From: Balaenoptera acutorostrata
Taxonomy: Eukaryota; Chordata; Mammalia; Artiodactyla; Balaenopteridae
Assembly (NCBI RefSeq): GCF_949987535.1
Contig: NC_080067.1
Coordinates: 64,228,405 to 64,292,404 of the forward strand
Reading direction: 5' to 3'
DNA: 64,000 nucleotides
Part shown: positions 11,401 through 22,095 of the stretch, in pieces
How the letters are laid out: each line of letters starts with the position of its first letter
How positions within the stretch are numbered: the first letter of the stretch is position 1
The notes under the pieces: model-generated
What the model saw: the letters and a program-made list of their open reading frames with translations, nothing else
The model's database searches: none
Told to the model about the DNA's origin: nothing
Position numbers and translations under genes: made by a program

Positions 11401-12289
11401 GGAAAACATAGGAAGAACACTCTTTGACATAAATCACAGCAAGATCTTTTTCGATCCACCTCCTAGAGTAATGGAAATAAAAACAAAAATAAACAAGTGG
11501 GACCTAATGAAACTTCAAAGCTTTTGCACAGCAAAGGAAACCATAAACAAGACGAAAAGACAACCCTCAGAATGGGAGAAAATATTTGCAAATGAATCAA
11601 CGGACAAAGGATTAATCTCCAAAATATATAAACAGCTCATTCAGCTCAATATCAAAGAAACAAGCACCCCAATCCAAAAATGGGCAGAAGACCTAAATAG
11701 ACATTTCTCCAAAGAAGACATACAGACAGCCACGAAGCACATGAAAAGATGCTCAACATCACTAATTATTAGAGAAATGCAAATCAAAACTACAATGAGG
11801 TATCACCTCACTCCTGTTAGAATGGGCATCATCAGAAAATCTACAAACAACAAATGCTGGAGAGGGTGTGGAGAAAAGGGAACCCTCTTGCACTGTTGGT
11901 GGGAATGTAAATTGATACAGCCACTATGGAGAACAATATGGAGGTTCCTTAAAAAACTAAAAATAGAATTACCATATGACCCAGCAATCCCACTACTGGG
12001 CATATACCCAGAGAAAACCGTAATTCAAAAAGACACGTGCACCCGAATGTTCATTGCAGCACTATTTACAATAGCCAGGTCATGGAAGCAACCTAAATGC
12101 CCATCAACAGACGAATGGATAAAGAAGTTGTGGTACATATATACAATGGAATATTACTCAGCCATAAAAAGGAACGAAATTGAGTCATTTGTTGAGAAGT
12201 GGATGGATCTAGAGACTGTCATACAGAGTGAAGTAAGTCAGAAAGAGAAAAACAAATATCGTATATTAATGCATGTATGTGGAACCTAG
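8471..12289 (+). CDS. L1 ORF2 protein, intact endonuclease-reverse transcriptase
   Basis: A 1272-residue L1 ORF2-type protein, close to the usual ~1275. It nicks target DNA and copies L1 RNA at the nick. The APE-like endonuclease occupies about 1-238, with N13 (TLNVNG), E42 (QETH), D144 and N146 (VGDFNT), D204 (RIDHIL) and D228-H229 (SDHNAM), matching the known catalytic set. The reverse transcriptase has [14 protein letters not shown] near 465-480 and the catalytic FADD at 699-702. The C-terminal Cys-rich segment is C1129-x3-C1133-x7-H1141-x4-C1146. The frame is in the same orientation as ORF1, downstream of a 58-base spacer, so it is probably reached by the inefficient reinitiation known for L1. 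No disabling change is visible; activity is inferred, not shown. Confidence 0.96.
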   Translation: MVIGTYISIITLNVNGLNAPTKRHRLAEWIQKQDPYICCLQETHFRPRDTYRLKVRGWKKIFHANGNQKKAGVAILISDKIDFKIKNVTRDKEGHYIMIQGSIQEEDITIINIYAPNIGAPQYIRQLLTAIKEEIDSNTIIVGDFNTSLTPMDRSSKMKINKETEALNDTIDQIDLIDIYRTFHPKTADYTFFSSAHGTFSRIDHILGHKSSLSKFKKIEIISSIFSDHNAMRLEMNYREKNVKKTNTWSLNNTLLNNQEITEEIKQEIKKYLETNDNENTTTQNLWDAAKAVLRGKFIAIQAYLKKQEKSQVNNLTLHLKKLEKEEQTKSKVSRRKEIIKIRAEINEIETKKTIAKINKTKSWFFEKINKIDKPLARLIKKKRERTQINKIRNEKGEVTTDTAEIQNILRDYYKQLYANKMDNLEEMDKFLERYNLPRLNQEETENINRPITSNEIETVIKNLPTNKSPGPDGFTGEFYQTFREELTPILLKLFQKIAEEGTLPNSFYEATITLIPKPDKDTTKKENYRPISLMNIDAKILNKILANRIQQHIKRIIHHDQVGFIPGMQGFFNIRKSINVIHHINKLKKKYHMIISIDAEKAFDKIQHPFLIKTLQKVGIEGTYLNIIKAIYDKPTANIILNGEKLKAFPLRSGTRQGCPLSPLLFNIVLEVLATAIRGEKEIKGIQIGKEEVKLSLFADDMILYIENPKTATRKLLELINEYGKVAGYKINAQKSLAFLYTNDEKSEREIMETLPFTIATKRIKYLGINLPRETKDLYAENYKTLMKEIKDDTNRWRDIPCSWIGRINIVKMSILPKAIYRFNAIPIKLPMAFFTELEQIILKFVWRHKRPRIAKAVLRQKNGAGGIRLPDFRLYYKATVIKTIWYWHKNRNIDQWNKIESPEINPRTYGQLIYDKGGKDIQWRKDSLFNKWCWENWTATCKRMKLEYSLTPYTKINSKWIRDLNIRLATIKLLEENIGRTLFDINHSKIFFDPPPRVMEIKTKINKWDLMKLQSFCTAKETINKTKRQPSEWEKIFANESTDKGLISKIYKQLIQLNIKETSTPIQKWAEDLNRHFSKEDIQTATKHMKRCSTSLIIREMQIKTTMRYHLTPVRMGIIRKSTNNKCWRGCGEKGTLLHCWWECKLIQPLWRTIWRFLKKLKIELPYDPAIPLLGIYPEKTVIQKDTCTRMFIAALFTIARSWKQPKCPSTDEWIKKLWYIYTMEYYSAIKRNEIESFVEKWMDLETVIQSEVSQKEKNKYRILMHVCGT

Positions 12290-12490
12290 AAAAATGGTAC
12301 AGATGAGCCAGTTTGCAGGGCAGAAGTTGAGACACAGATGTAGAGAATGGACATATGGACACCAAGGGGGGAAAACTGCGATGAGGTGGGGATGGTGGTG
12401 TGCTGATTTGGGCGATTGGGATTGACATGTATACACTGATGTGTATAAAACTGATGCCTAATAAGAACCTGCAGTATAAAAAAACAAACA
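12290..12490 (+). other. L1 3' UTR and tail
   Basis: Short 3' UTR with GTTTGCAGGGCAGAAGTTGA, then a G-rich tract (CACCAAGGGGGGAAAACTGC near 12360) and ACATGTATACACTGATGTG, ending CCTGCAGTATAAA plus an A-rich tail broken by C. The same 3' UTR type, much decayed, forms 35155-35390 on the minus strand; the L1 at 22096-29730 has an unrelated 3' UTR. The G-rich run is typical of L1 3' UTRs. Confidence 0.8.
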
Positions 12491-12521
12491 AAACAACTAA
12501 TACTAAACTTTCATTGGGTTA

Positions 12522-13072
12522 TTTGTATGGAAATATGTTAATATAAATGTTTCAGACATTACATGAAATTTCTAAAAATCTTATATGTGTATGGAAATAT
12601 GTATGGAAATATGTTAATATAAATGTTTCAGACATTACATGAAATTTCTAAAAATCTTATATTTGCATTTGTATGGAAATATGTATGGAAATATGTTAAT
12701 ATAAATGTTTCAGACATTACATGAAATTTCAAAAAATCTTATATTTGTATTTGTATGGAAATATGTATGGAAATATGTTAATATAAATGTTTCAGACATT
12801 ACATGAAATTTCTAAAAATCTTATATTTGTAGTTGTATGGAAATATGTATGGAAATATGTTAATATAAATGTTTCAGACATTACATGAAATTTCTAAAAA
12901 TCTTATATTGTATTTGTATGGAAATATGTATGGAAATATGTTAATATAAATGTTTCAGACATTACATGAAATTTCTAAAAATCTTATATTTGTATTTGTA
13001 TGGAAATATGTATGGAAATATGTTAATATAAATGTTTCAGACATCACAGGAAACGTCTAAAAATCTTATATG
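12522..13072 (+). repeat. Minisatellite, ~82-bp unit, seven copies
   Basis: The phrase GTTAATATAAATGTTTCAGA recurs starting at 12537, 12613, 12695, 12777, 12859, 12940 and 13022, giving spacings of 76, 82, 82, 82, 81 and 82. Each full unit also has a doubled TATGGAAATATG and a TCTAAAAATCTTATAT stretch. Copies differ by single bases; the first is shortened by ~6 bases and the last has several changes. Units are AT-rich and non-coding. The array starts about 30 bases after the L1 tail. Confidence 0.97.
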
Positions 13073-13700
13073 TTCTGGTATAATGTTATAAGTAATAATC
13101 CTAGTTATTACTTTAAAATGTATATCTCAGAAATAACTAATTTTCTTGTCAACTGCGTTATTATGAACTTTCATCAAATCTTTAACCATGGTCATTTTTA
13201 AGTCTTTTGTCATTTACAGACAGTTCTGGGTGTACTCTGATGATTTTGCAAATATGTTCCTATAAAAGGGTTTCATCTTCAAGAAATTCATGGAAAAGAC
13301 TCTGACAAGTACAGGTTTCTGGTAACTGACTGTACTGCTGAACTGAATGAATAAGCATTTTCAGAACTCTAATGAAAAACTGATGAACTCATAAAAGTGC
13401 TAACAAAAGATGAAGATGAAAAAAAGAAATTAATTACATGGGACTGAGTGAACTGATGAGGATGAGTATAATTTTTGTGACTTTCTGTCTGAATTAAAAA
13501 AAAAAAAAATCCCACAAGGACTCAGAGGAAAAGAATATACAAATCAATTTTCACTGCAAAGTAAAGGAGCTGTTACAGTGGAGGATTACTGGACTGAATG
13601 TCAATATTATGACATAGTATAAGTGTGTTTCATGTTTGGTAATTGCAATCATTGTTGCTTTTGTTGTGGTCAAAAAAAAAAAAAAGTGAGAAGGAATTTA
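13073..13700. other. Unassigned sequence, possible retroposed transcript
   Basis: The segment reads like transcript-derived DNA and has internal A-runs at 13496-13509 and 13673-13685. Phrases such as GGTTTCATCTTCAAGAAATT and AAAGACTCTGACAAGTACAG feel familiar as dispersed sequence, but I cannot name a source gene. No long frame is open and no TSD was found. Confidence 0.3.
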
Positions 13701-14074
13701 TATTTGAATGAGTTTACCTTTAAAAGGTTTATCTGGTACTTGATTGCAATTTTTCATACTTGTATATTGAGGAACAAACATTGTGGTTCATAAGATAAAA
13801 CTACCTGATGGTATTTCTAAAGACCTCAACCTTCATATAGGTGAAATATGAACCATAAAAGATAATTACTCTTATTTTTTTCACTGTTTTCTTTTTGAAC
13901 CTTTGATTTCCAGGAACTCTAAAAAAAATGAAGGGGATACTACCTATTTAATATACTTCATTGAAAAAAATTTATCTTAGGTTTCTTTTGTCTTCCTGAA
14001 GTAAAATATGTCCAGTTCTGAAAATAAGTATTTCCTCAGAGAATGATCTAACAGAAATCCAAGAATAAAAGAGA

Positions 14075-14176
14075 TCACTCTTAAAAAAAAAAAACAAAAA
14101 AAACAAAAAAAAAAACAAAAGCCACAAAAGATAAAAATATAAATCTTCTATATCAAAAATACACACACACACACAA
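14075..14176. repeat. A-rich simple sequence and (AC)n run
   Basis: A-runs interrupted by C at 14082-14120, and an ACAC run of about eight units at 14160-14175. These are probably old retroposon tails or slippage products. Confidence 0.8.
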
Positions 14177-14299
14177 AGTAATTTGAAAAATCTTCAACAC
14201 TTACGACTGACAAAGAGCAACATATTCCTATGGAAGACTTTGCTAATGCCTAGCCTGTATCTATTTTATGCTGTTTCTTTGCTTCAGGAACCCATATTG

Positions 14300-14720
14300 T
14301 GTCTGGGGCAACAATGTGCCCAACTATTTTCTTTACTCTGATAGTTAGAGGTAGCCACGTAACCAAGTCTGGCCAGTGAGATATAAGCAAAATTTCCTGT
14401 ATGGGGTTTCTAGGAAAGCTATTTTTTCGTTATCATAAAGAAGAGTCTAAGTTTAAGAATGGATACCTTTTGCTATCCATTCTTCCCTTACCCCTTCCTG
14501 AAATATGAATCTGAGGCCTAGAGGTAGAACAACTATGTTTTGACCATGAGAAAATAAAAGTCACAGGCTAGTAAGAGTGAAGCATCAAGAGAGAAGTCTA
14601 GATCCATGAGTGCCTGCATCAGCCCTGGAATACTATTTCTGAACTTGTTATGTGGGAAAAAATACTCTTATTTGATTAATATACACTATTTGGTTTTTGT
14701 TATGTGTACTTAAACGAAAA
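14300..14720 (+). repeat. Ancient mammalian interspersed repeat, sense
   Basis: Carries the layout seen at 56060-56490: AAGTCTGGCCAGTGAGATAT near 14365, a pyrimidine tract (CTTCCCTTACCCCTTCCTG near 14480), a CATGAG phrase, CAGCCCTGGAATAC near 14620, and a terminal TTATGTG-type end. An old non-coding repeat whose family I cannot name. Confidence 0.45.
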
Positions 14721-14829
14721 GAAAAAAAATTTTTTTAACTTTTTTTAAAGAAAAAGATAAATACTCTGTTAGGGAAAAAATGAACTAAACACACAAAATA
14801 TCATTTTAAAACTACAGAAGTCAAAAATG

Positions 14830-16035
14830 AAAAAGTATTGAAAATCACTAATAACGACAAAAAATTTTAAACAAGCTGCCATTATTAAAAGATCAAGATG
14901 CAAAATTTTAAAGACAAAGGGTAATATTCAGTGTGGTGGTAGATGTGGAAACTGTTGTGCATGGCTAGTGGTAGTGTAAATTAGTAAAACCATTCATAAA
15001 GCAATTTTTTAGTACGTCTCGTTACACGTTAAAATATGCACGTTCTTTGACTCATAGTTCTAAACGTAAAAATAAAGCTATAAAACTTGCAAAAGAAAAC
15101 ATAAGAGAAAACTGTGTGACCTTGTGTTAGGTGATAAGTTTCTAGATATAACACTAAAAGCATACTCCATAAAGAAAAAATTGATAAGTTGTACTTTATC
15201 CAAATTAAAAACTTTTTCTCTATGAAAGACACCATTAAGAGAATGAAAAGTCAAGCCACAGGCCAGGAGAAAATATCTACAGATCACATGTCTGATAAAG
15301 ATGTTTCCGAGTCAGATAAAGAACTCGACTAAACAGTAAGAAAACAAACAACACAAGAAAAAATAATGGGCAAAAGAGCTGCACAGTCACTTCATCAAAG
15401 AAGAAATATGGATGGCAAATGAACATATGAAAGGATGCTCAAATATCATTATTAATTAGGGAAATGCAAATTAAAATCACAATGAAATACCAACATGCAC
15501 TTATAGGTATGGCTTCAATTACAAAACAAAACCAAAGAGAGCAAAAATAACAACTGCTGATAAGGATGCAGATCAGTAGGAATCTCTCATTCACTGAAGG
15601 TAGGAATGCAAAATATTATAGTCATTTTGGAAAACAGTTTCTTATACAGTTAAACATACACTTACCATGACCATAAAATCTTGAGCACACTGAGAATGAA
15701 TGAACTAGAACTGCAGGCAACAAAATGGATCTCACTAACATAATGTTAAGGGAGAGAAGCCAGATACAAAAAAATACATATTTTATGATTCTATTTATGT
15801 AAATTTCTAAAATAGGCAAAACTAGCCTATGGTGTTAGAACAGTTATTGCCCTGGGTTGTAGGGAAGTTATTTGTGCATGGGGTGGACTTATAAGAAGAC
15901 TCTGGAGTGCTGATAACATTTTGCCTCTTGATCTGGGAACTAGTTTCATGAGTATGATCATTTTGTGAAAACATAAGCTGTACATATATGATTTATATAC
16001 TTTTTTGTATGTATGTCCTTCTTCAATAAAAAGTT
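14830..16035 (+). mobile_element. Old L1M-type LINE, ORF2 end and 3' UTR
   Basis: A decayed L1 with recognisable order: ATCCAAATTAAAAACTTTTTC near 15200, AAGCCACAGGCCAGGAGAAA near 15253, ATGGCAAATGAACATATGAA near 15412, GGAAATGCAAATTAAAATCAC near 15460, and the L1M 3' UTR phrases GGAGTGCTGATAACATTTTG (15903) and TGTACATATATGATTTATA. It ends TTCAATAAAAAG at 16034. All frames are broken. Far older than the L1s at 6538 or 22096. Confidence 0.85.
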
Positions 16036-16054
16036 TACCAAGAGGGGAGAGGAG

Positions 16055-16345
16055 GTTGGTTAAATCATCATATATCCATGCAATGAAATATTCTTCAACA
16101 ATTAAAAATACTACAGTATGTTATTGGTATGAAAATACAAGTACATTATAAAATAATGTAGTATGACCCTATTTTATAAAAATTTTAAAAGTATATAAAT
16201 AAAAAAAGATCTGGAAGACCATAAACTGAGATGTTAATTTTGGTTGGGTCATGGATGCTTCGTGTTCTTTGCACTAGCATTCATTATTTAATTCTTGTGT
16301 GATGAGCATATATTAATTTTGTATAATAAAATTTTTAAAATTCAT
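16055..16345 (+). mobile_element. Second old L1M 3'-end fragment
   Basis: Begins with a TATATCCATGCAATGAAATA phrase (typical L1 3' region), then a TGAGATGTTAATTTTGGTTG stretch and a terminal TGTATAATAAAATTTTTAAA. It sits directly after the 3' end of another L1M and so is a separate or rearranged insertion. Confidence 0.6.
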
Positions 16346-16369
16346 ATAAAAAAGTTTAAAAGGGGTTCT

Positions 16370-16975
16370 TACACTACAAGATATTAAATATTATATAATA
16401 AATAGCCTAGGAGTAGATATATGAATAAGTGGAAAAGAACAGATAACCCAACAACAGACAGAATTTTTACTATGGTAAAAATAGTGCTACAAATATGCAT
16501 AAGAGAAGGGATACTTTATAAATAGCACCTTGAGAACACTTTGGAAGAAAATAAATTTATATCTACACTCCATGTAAAGGAATAAATTCCTCAAAAATCT
16601 AGAAGTAAGTGTTAAAAACAACCAAGCAACAAAAAACATAGATCAATACTGGTAAATATTCTTCTTTGATTGTGAAGGGACTTTATAAAAAAGACTATAT
16701 AGGTTTGACTACATTAAATAAAAGGCTCTTGTACTTCAAAAGAAAAAATCACCAAGATTAAATACAAACAATAAACTGGAGACAATATTTAACATAAGTA
16801 TGGCATATAAAGGGCATGTATAGTAGATATTAAATACCTCAGAGAAACTTGTAAGAAATTCATTTAGATGTCAATTGAAAAGTAGGAAAAGAGAATGAAA
16901 ATCATGAATCACAGAAAGGAAAATGTAAATGTCTAATAAGCACATGAAGATGGCTACATGAATCACAAAATATCT
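16370..16975 (+). mobile_element. HAL1/L1M-like ORF2 relic
   Basis: Contains decayed L1 ORF2 C-terminal phrases: TAGGTTTGACTACATTAAAT near 16700, a stretch corresponding to the 'phase after reverse transcriptase' region, and TAATAAGCACATGAAGATGG near 16935. Frames are broken. HAL1 versus L1M cannot be settled by eye. Confidence 0.55.
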
Positions 16976-16979
16976 CTCC

Positions 16980-17882
16980 CCAAAACTAATGCAATGAACA
17001 AAACTAAACAGAAGAAAAATGGCATGGAAGAAATCTGTTTTTCAGTAGCAGCAACCAAATAAGAAAAAATCGTAACCTAATGTCAGACAAGCACTTCTAC
17101 TTCCAGTCAACAAGTAAAAGAAATCACATTTGGCCTCCCACTAGAAACAAAACAGAACAAAATATATGAAACCATAGTTTTCAAGACATCAGTCATCAGA
17201 CAATAAGAGACAGTGATCTCTGAGAAATGGAAAATAAATGAGATGAACCCTAAAACTGCTTTAGTTTACTGCTTTGAGAGTGTTCTCAGGCTACTATTCA
17301 GCAAGGAAGAACCAAGGCAGAGTCCATAGGTCTCCACAACTGAGGAAATGCAGCTGATACTCTGGAGAGACCAGAGCAGCTAGAGTTCTCAAGACAGAGT
17401 ACCATTAAGGAGACAGCTGCACAGAGATTTCCAGAGATCTTTAGAGGATCCACTTTGAGTTTTCAGCTATGTACTGATCAGTGTATGCTTAGGAGGAAAC
17501 TACTTGAGGCCAGGAAACGAGCCTCACAAAAATATTAGAAGGAATAATCCTAGGAGCTCATAGGGTCAGGTGTAGTTCCTGTTCCCAACAGAGAAAGTAA
17601 AAGACCTTATAGTTCATGGAGCATCCAGCAGGGTACTCAAAAGGGTTTTGCCTCAGAAATGGCGAAAATTAGCCTTAGACTAAATGTACTCTGGCATGCA
17701 AACAAGTAGAAAAAAAACCCCCATATAATCAAAACCTGCCCAGAAATAATGACACACAAGATAGAATGAGCAGACAAAATCATCAAAATGGTTATGACAA
17801 TATTTCATATGTTCAAGAATCAGAAGAAAAAATGAATACGTATATTCATACACTAATCAATTACATACTATATATATGTATG

Positions 17883-17939
<57 letters not shown>

Positions 17940-20580
17940 TCTCTTCATTAACATATAAGCCAGAAGAGAGTGGAGCAATACCTTTAATGTAATGAAAGAA
18001 AAGAAAAAAAAAAAAACCTGTCATACAAAACTGCTAGTCCTAGGGAGTGGAGGGGGGAACTTTTGAAAATGAAAGAAAAATAAAGGCTTTTTCAGACATA
18101 AAAAAGCTGAAAGACTTTATCAATAATAAACCAGTAATATAAGAAATATGAAAGGAAGTTCTCTAGACAGAAGAAAAATAATGCCAAATGGAAATATGGC
18201 ACAAAAGATCTGCACAAAAGTATGAAGATCATTGGAAATGAAAATTATGTGGCTAAATATACAAGTAAGTTTCCTCATTATTTAAATCTCTTTAAAAGTT
18301 AACCAATTGTTTAAAGCAAAAGTAATAAAAATGCATTTCAGGATTCATAAGATGTGTACAAGTAAAATGTAAACAATAGCACAAAAGTATGGAGGAGATA
18401 AATGTTTACTGTTGTAAAGTTCTTATATTGAATACTATACATGAAGTTATGTAATATTATCTTAAGGTATATAATATATAATAAAATTATATGTTATAAA
18501 TAACATATAATAACACTAAAATAAAACAGCAAAGTGTTATAGAAATACATCAACAAAGGAGATAAAATGGAATCATAAAAGTACTCCATCCAAAAGAGAA
18601 GGAAAAAGAGGAAAGGAAGAAGAGCAGATGAATAAATAAAAACAAATAGTAAGACAGTAGATTTAAAACCAAACCATATCAACAATCACATTAAATGTAA
18701 ATGGTCTAAATAGCTCAAATGTAAAAATCAGTCATTGTCAGACTAGATGAAAAAGCAAGATCTGACTGTATAATGCCTACAAGAAACACACTTTAAAAAT
18801 AAAGACATAAATAGGTAACAGTAAAAGAATGGAGAAATACATAGAAAACTGGAGAAAAACATAGAAATACATAGAACAGAAAACTGGAGTGGCTATATTC
18901 ATATCAGATAAAGTAGATTTCAGGAAAACAATTAAATGTTATTGGCAAATTCCCTAACATTTAGAAACAAAATACCACATTTCTAAATCACCCAAGGATC
19001 AAAGAAATAAGCAAAAGAGAAATTAGAAAATATTTCACCGTAAATGAAAATGAAAATATACCAAAATTGTAGAATGCAGCTAAAGGAGTTGTTAAAGGAA
19101 AATTTATAGCCCTAAATACTTTTATGGGGAAAGAAGAAAAGTCTCAAATTAATGATCTCATCTTTCACATTAAGAACCTCATAAAAAAGAGAAAACTAAA
19201 TGCAAAGGAAGCAGAAAAAAAGGAAATACTAAAGATCAGAGGAGAAATCAATGAAATAGAAAATCAAAAAAAAAAAAAACAAAAATCAATGAAAGCAAAA
19301 GCTGATTCTTTGAGAAGATCAATAAAATTGATAAACCTCTAGTCAGATTGATCCGGAAAGAAAGTAAGGAGACACAAATTATCAAAACCAGGAATGAGAA
19401 AGGTGACATTTGAAATAGATTCTACAGATATTAAAAAGGGAAATAGGGCAATATTTTGAACAACTTCATTCCAATAAATTTGACAATTTAGATGAAATGG
19501 ACAAATTCCTTGAAAGACACAAACTATCAAAGCTTACTTAACAAGAAACAGATAATCTGAATAGCTCAATATCTCTTAAAGAAATTGGATTTGTAGTTAA
19601 AATTTTCTTAAAAAACAAAAACAAAAAAAAACCTCTCTATGTCTAAATGACTTCATAAATTCAACCAAACATTTAAAGAAGAAATAGTACCAATGCTACA
19701 CAAAATCTTCCAGAATTTGAAGAGTAGATAATACTTCCCCACTCATTTTATAGGGCCAATATTATCCTGATACCACAACCAAAGAACACTGCAAGAAAAG
19801 AAAATTATAGATCAATAGCCCCACCAAAAAACTTAGATGCAAACATTCTTAACAAAACTTTATCAAATCCAAAACATATAAAATGCAAAAAAGGACAAAG
19901 ATATCATTTGACAATCTGTGTTTGACTCAATAATACAAGGTTGGTTTAACATTCAAAAATCAATGTAATTCATCAAATTAATGGACTGAAAAAGATAAAA
20001 ACAACATATATAATATCAATAGATGCAGACAAGATGCAGAAAATGCTCAGTAAAGTAGAAATAGAAAGGAACTTCCTCAATCTGATAAAGGACATCCACT
20101 TAAAACTACAGAGAACATCATTTTTAATGATGAAAAACTGAAAGCATTCTGCTTAAGAACAAGAGCAAGGCAAAATGTTTACTCTTGCCACTTCCATTGA
20201 ACATTTTACTGAAGGTTCTAAGCAGTGCAATAAGACCTAAAAAAATGAATAAAAGACATCTGATTGGAAATAAAGAAAATAAACTGATTGTCTATGTAGA
20301 AAATTGTATGCAAACGACCAGAACACATACTATAATTAACTAGTGAGTTTAGCAAAGTTCCAGAAGACATGCTCAATATACAATAATCAATTGTATTTCT
20401 ATGTACTAGAAGTGAAATTAAAAGTCAATACCATTCACAACAGTATAAAATATACTTAAGGATGAAGCTAGCAGAATATATGCAAGATGTTTACGCTGAA
20501 AACCACAAACATTTCTGAGAGAAATTAAAGAAAACCTAAATAAAATGAGAGATACACTATGCTTATGATTTAGAAGACTC
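16980..20580 (+). mobile_element. Old L1M-type LINE, ORF1 tail to ORF2
   Basis: A long decayed L1. About 16980-17760 is 5' UTR/ORF1-like. 17950-18250 has the ORF1 tail and inter-ORF phrases (GGAAGTTCTCTAGACAGAAG near 18150). The ORF2 start region lies near 18690 (CACATTAAATGTAAATGGTC), and RT-region phrases run on to about 20530. Much of the endonuclease appears deleted near 18925-18960. The frame at 19124-19342 (72 codons) is a scrap of the linker between endonuclease and RT (LKIRGEINEIENQ). Not functional. Confidence 0.75.
17884..17935. repeat. (TA)n microsatellite
   Basis: An almost pure run of about 22 TA dinucleotides inside the old L1M relic, preceded by TATGTATGTGTA. Confidence 0.97.
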
Positions 20581-21049
20581 CATCAAAAGTGTCTAATCAC
20601 TATTTCTAATTCCCCACTTCCCATTCTCCCTATACATCTCTTTTTTACATTATAAAAAATGCCAAACAAAATCAAAAGAGAGAAGAATAGCATTAATGAA
20701 TACCCATAGATTCATTACTCAATTTCAACAATTATAAACTTCATAGTTTATAATTCTAGTTTCATCTATGTTGTTAACCACTCCCCAACCACACAAAAGT
20801 TGGATTATTTTGAAGTCAGTCCTTGGTGTCATATAATTTCATCTGTAAATATCTAAAAATCTGGCCTCTTTTAAAAAACATAATCACAACATAATTTCAC
20901 CTCAAAATATAAACCACAATACCCTAATATTATCAAATAAATCATCAGTGTTCCAATTTTCCAAATTATCTCATAAATATTTCTTTTACAGTCTGTTGTT
21001 TGATTAAAATGAAGTCTATATTTGCATTTGCTTATTATGTATCCTGAAT
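20581..21049. repeat. Probable ancient repeat, family unassigned
   Basis: Phrases such as TTGAAGTCAGTCCTTGGTGTC, TATAATTTCATCTGTAAATAT and CAGTGTTCCAATTTTCCAAA recall a common old mammalian repeat that I cannot name reliably. No reading frame of note. Confidence 0.4.
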
Positions 21050-21185
21050 AGGGTGATTTTATAATTTATTTTCTAAACTGGGACATATCTGTGAGTGAAA
21101 AGGAGCACTAATAATAATTATGCCAGAAAATAAGCATAAATCAGGATAATCACAGGCAAACAGAAATATGTGATCACCATATTCT
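21050..21185 (+). mobile_element. Short non-autonomous DNA transposon (MITE-like)
   Basis: About 135 bases bounded by an imperfect inverted end (AGGGTGATTTTATAATTT near 21051 against AATATGTGATCACCAT near 21168), with AAACTGGGACATATCTGTGA and AATAATTATGCCAGAAAATA inside. This matches the layout of a mammalian non-autonomous DNA transposon whose ends read AGGGTGACCAT. I do not give a family name. Confidence 0.5.
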
Positions 21186-21394
21186 CAAATCTGTTTTAAT
21201 CTATGTGATTCCACTTCCTCTTCTTCCCCTCATCTTCCCTCCCATCCCAATGGCAATGTATTTATTGAAGAAACCAGTCTCTTTGTTCTTTCTAATTTCC
21301 CACAGTCTGGATTTTGCCCATGCTGTTCCTCTCTTGCATGTATTTTCTAAAATATAGTAGGTCCAGAAATTAGATCTCATTGTTTCTTTTTTTT

Positions 21395-22085
21395 TTTTTT
21401 TTACAAGAACACTTCTTAAGAGATGTTCTTTTCTCTCTTAAATGCACACCAGTCTTTTCTCTCAGCCCTCAAAGAAAACTGCTCTTGTCAAGGTTCCTTT
21501 AACGCCTTAATTCTATTGCTAAACCCAGTTCTCATCTTACTCAACTTATTAGTGGATGTCTTGTTCATGGCTGATTGCCCTTTTTTCACCTGGTTTTTAA
21601 AACTCCACGTTTCGCTTATCCTCCAGCTTCACTGATTGTTCCTTCTTAGTCTCTTTTTCAGGGTTTGCCTCTTTTCTCTGGTCTCTTAATGTTGGCATAC
21701 CCCCAGGGTTCAATCATTGATCCTTCCCTTTTTTTACATTCACTGCCTTGATGATCTCATCCAGAAACCTGGTTTTAAATGCTATATATATGCTGACATC
21801 TTCCAGCTCAATGTTCTTCCAGAACTTCAGACTTGAAGTTACCTATTCAACATTTCCACTATGATGTCTAATAGATATATCAAACTTTTCTAGACCAAGA
21901 CTAAAACTCCTGATTTAGCCTTATCCCTCCTCAATCTTTTCCATCTCATTAAAACCTATCCCTCTTCAATCTTTTCCATCTCATTTGATGACAACTCCAT
22001 CTTTTCCAGTTGTTTAGTCCTAAAACCTGTAGTCATCCTTAACACCTCTTTCTTGTATACCACACCAAATTCTACCTTCAAAAAG
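21395..22085 (+). mobile_element. L2 LINE, upstream half of a split copy
   Basis: Contains recognisable L2 order: TGATGATCTCATCCAGAAAC near 21750, ATATGCTGACATCTTCCAGC, TCAACATTTCCACTATGATG near 21847, CTAATAGATATATCAAACTT, TAGTCATCCTTAACACCTCT near 22032, and TCTACCTTCAAAAAGTATAT at the break. The next expected L2 phrase appears only at 29771, so the copy is interrupted by the L1 between them. A ~35-bp local tandem duplication (TATCCCTCnTCAATCTTTTC, at 21922 and 21957) sits inside. Confidence 0.85.
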
Positions 22086-22095
22086 TATATCCAAG

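Larger units (their letters stand above)
6538..12490 (+). mobile_element. Young, apparently intact full-length L1
   Basis: The parts in order are a ~970-bp 5' UTR beginning with an AAGATGGCGG motif, intact ORF1, a 58-base spacer, intact ORF2, a ~190-bp 3' UTR and an A-rich tail at about 12478-12493. By comparison with the copy starting at 45695, the 5' end lies at about 6538. Both ORFs are free of stops and frameshifts, while every other L1 in the window is broken, so this is the youngest copy here and a candidate for activity. I found no convincing TSD directly at the canonical ends. A weak low-complexity match (AAAAACAAA at 6412-6420 and 12480-12488) would place the left boundary ~120 bp further upstream. 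Confidence 0.93.

Noticed and set aside
12522..13072. Regular repeat array considered as a CRISPR array
   Set aside because: Units are contiguous with no unique spacers, the period is 82 bp, and the context is mammalian. It is a minisatellite.
14300..14720. Assignment of the three related old repeats (3250, 14300, 56060) to a named LTR or DNA-transposon family
   Set aside because: The shared layout is convincing, but I cannot recall the family name with enough certainty.
17884..17935. Long TA run as a promoter element
   Set aside because: It is a dinucleotide microsatellite inside an old L1, with no associated gene.
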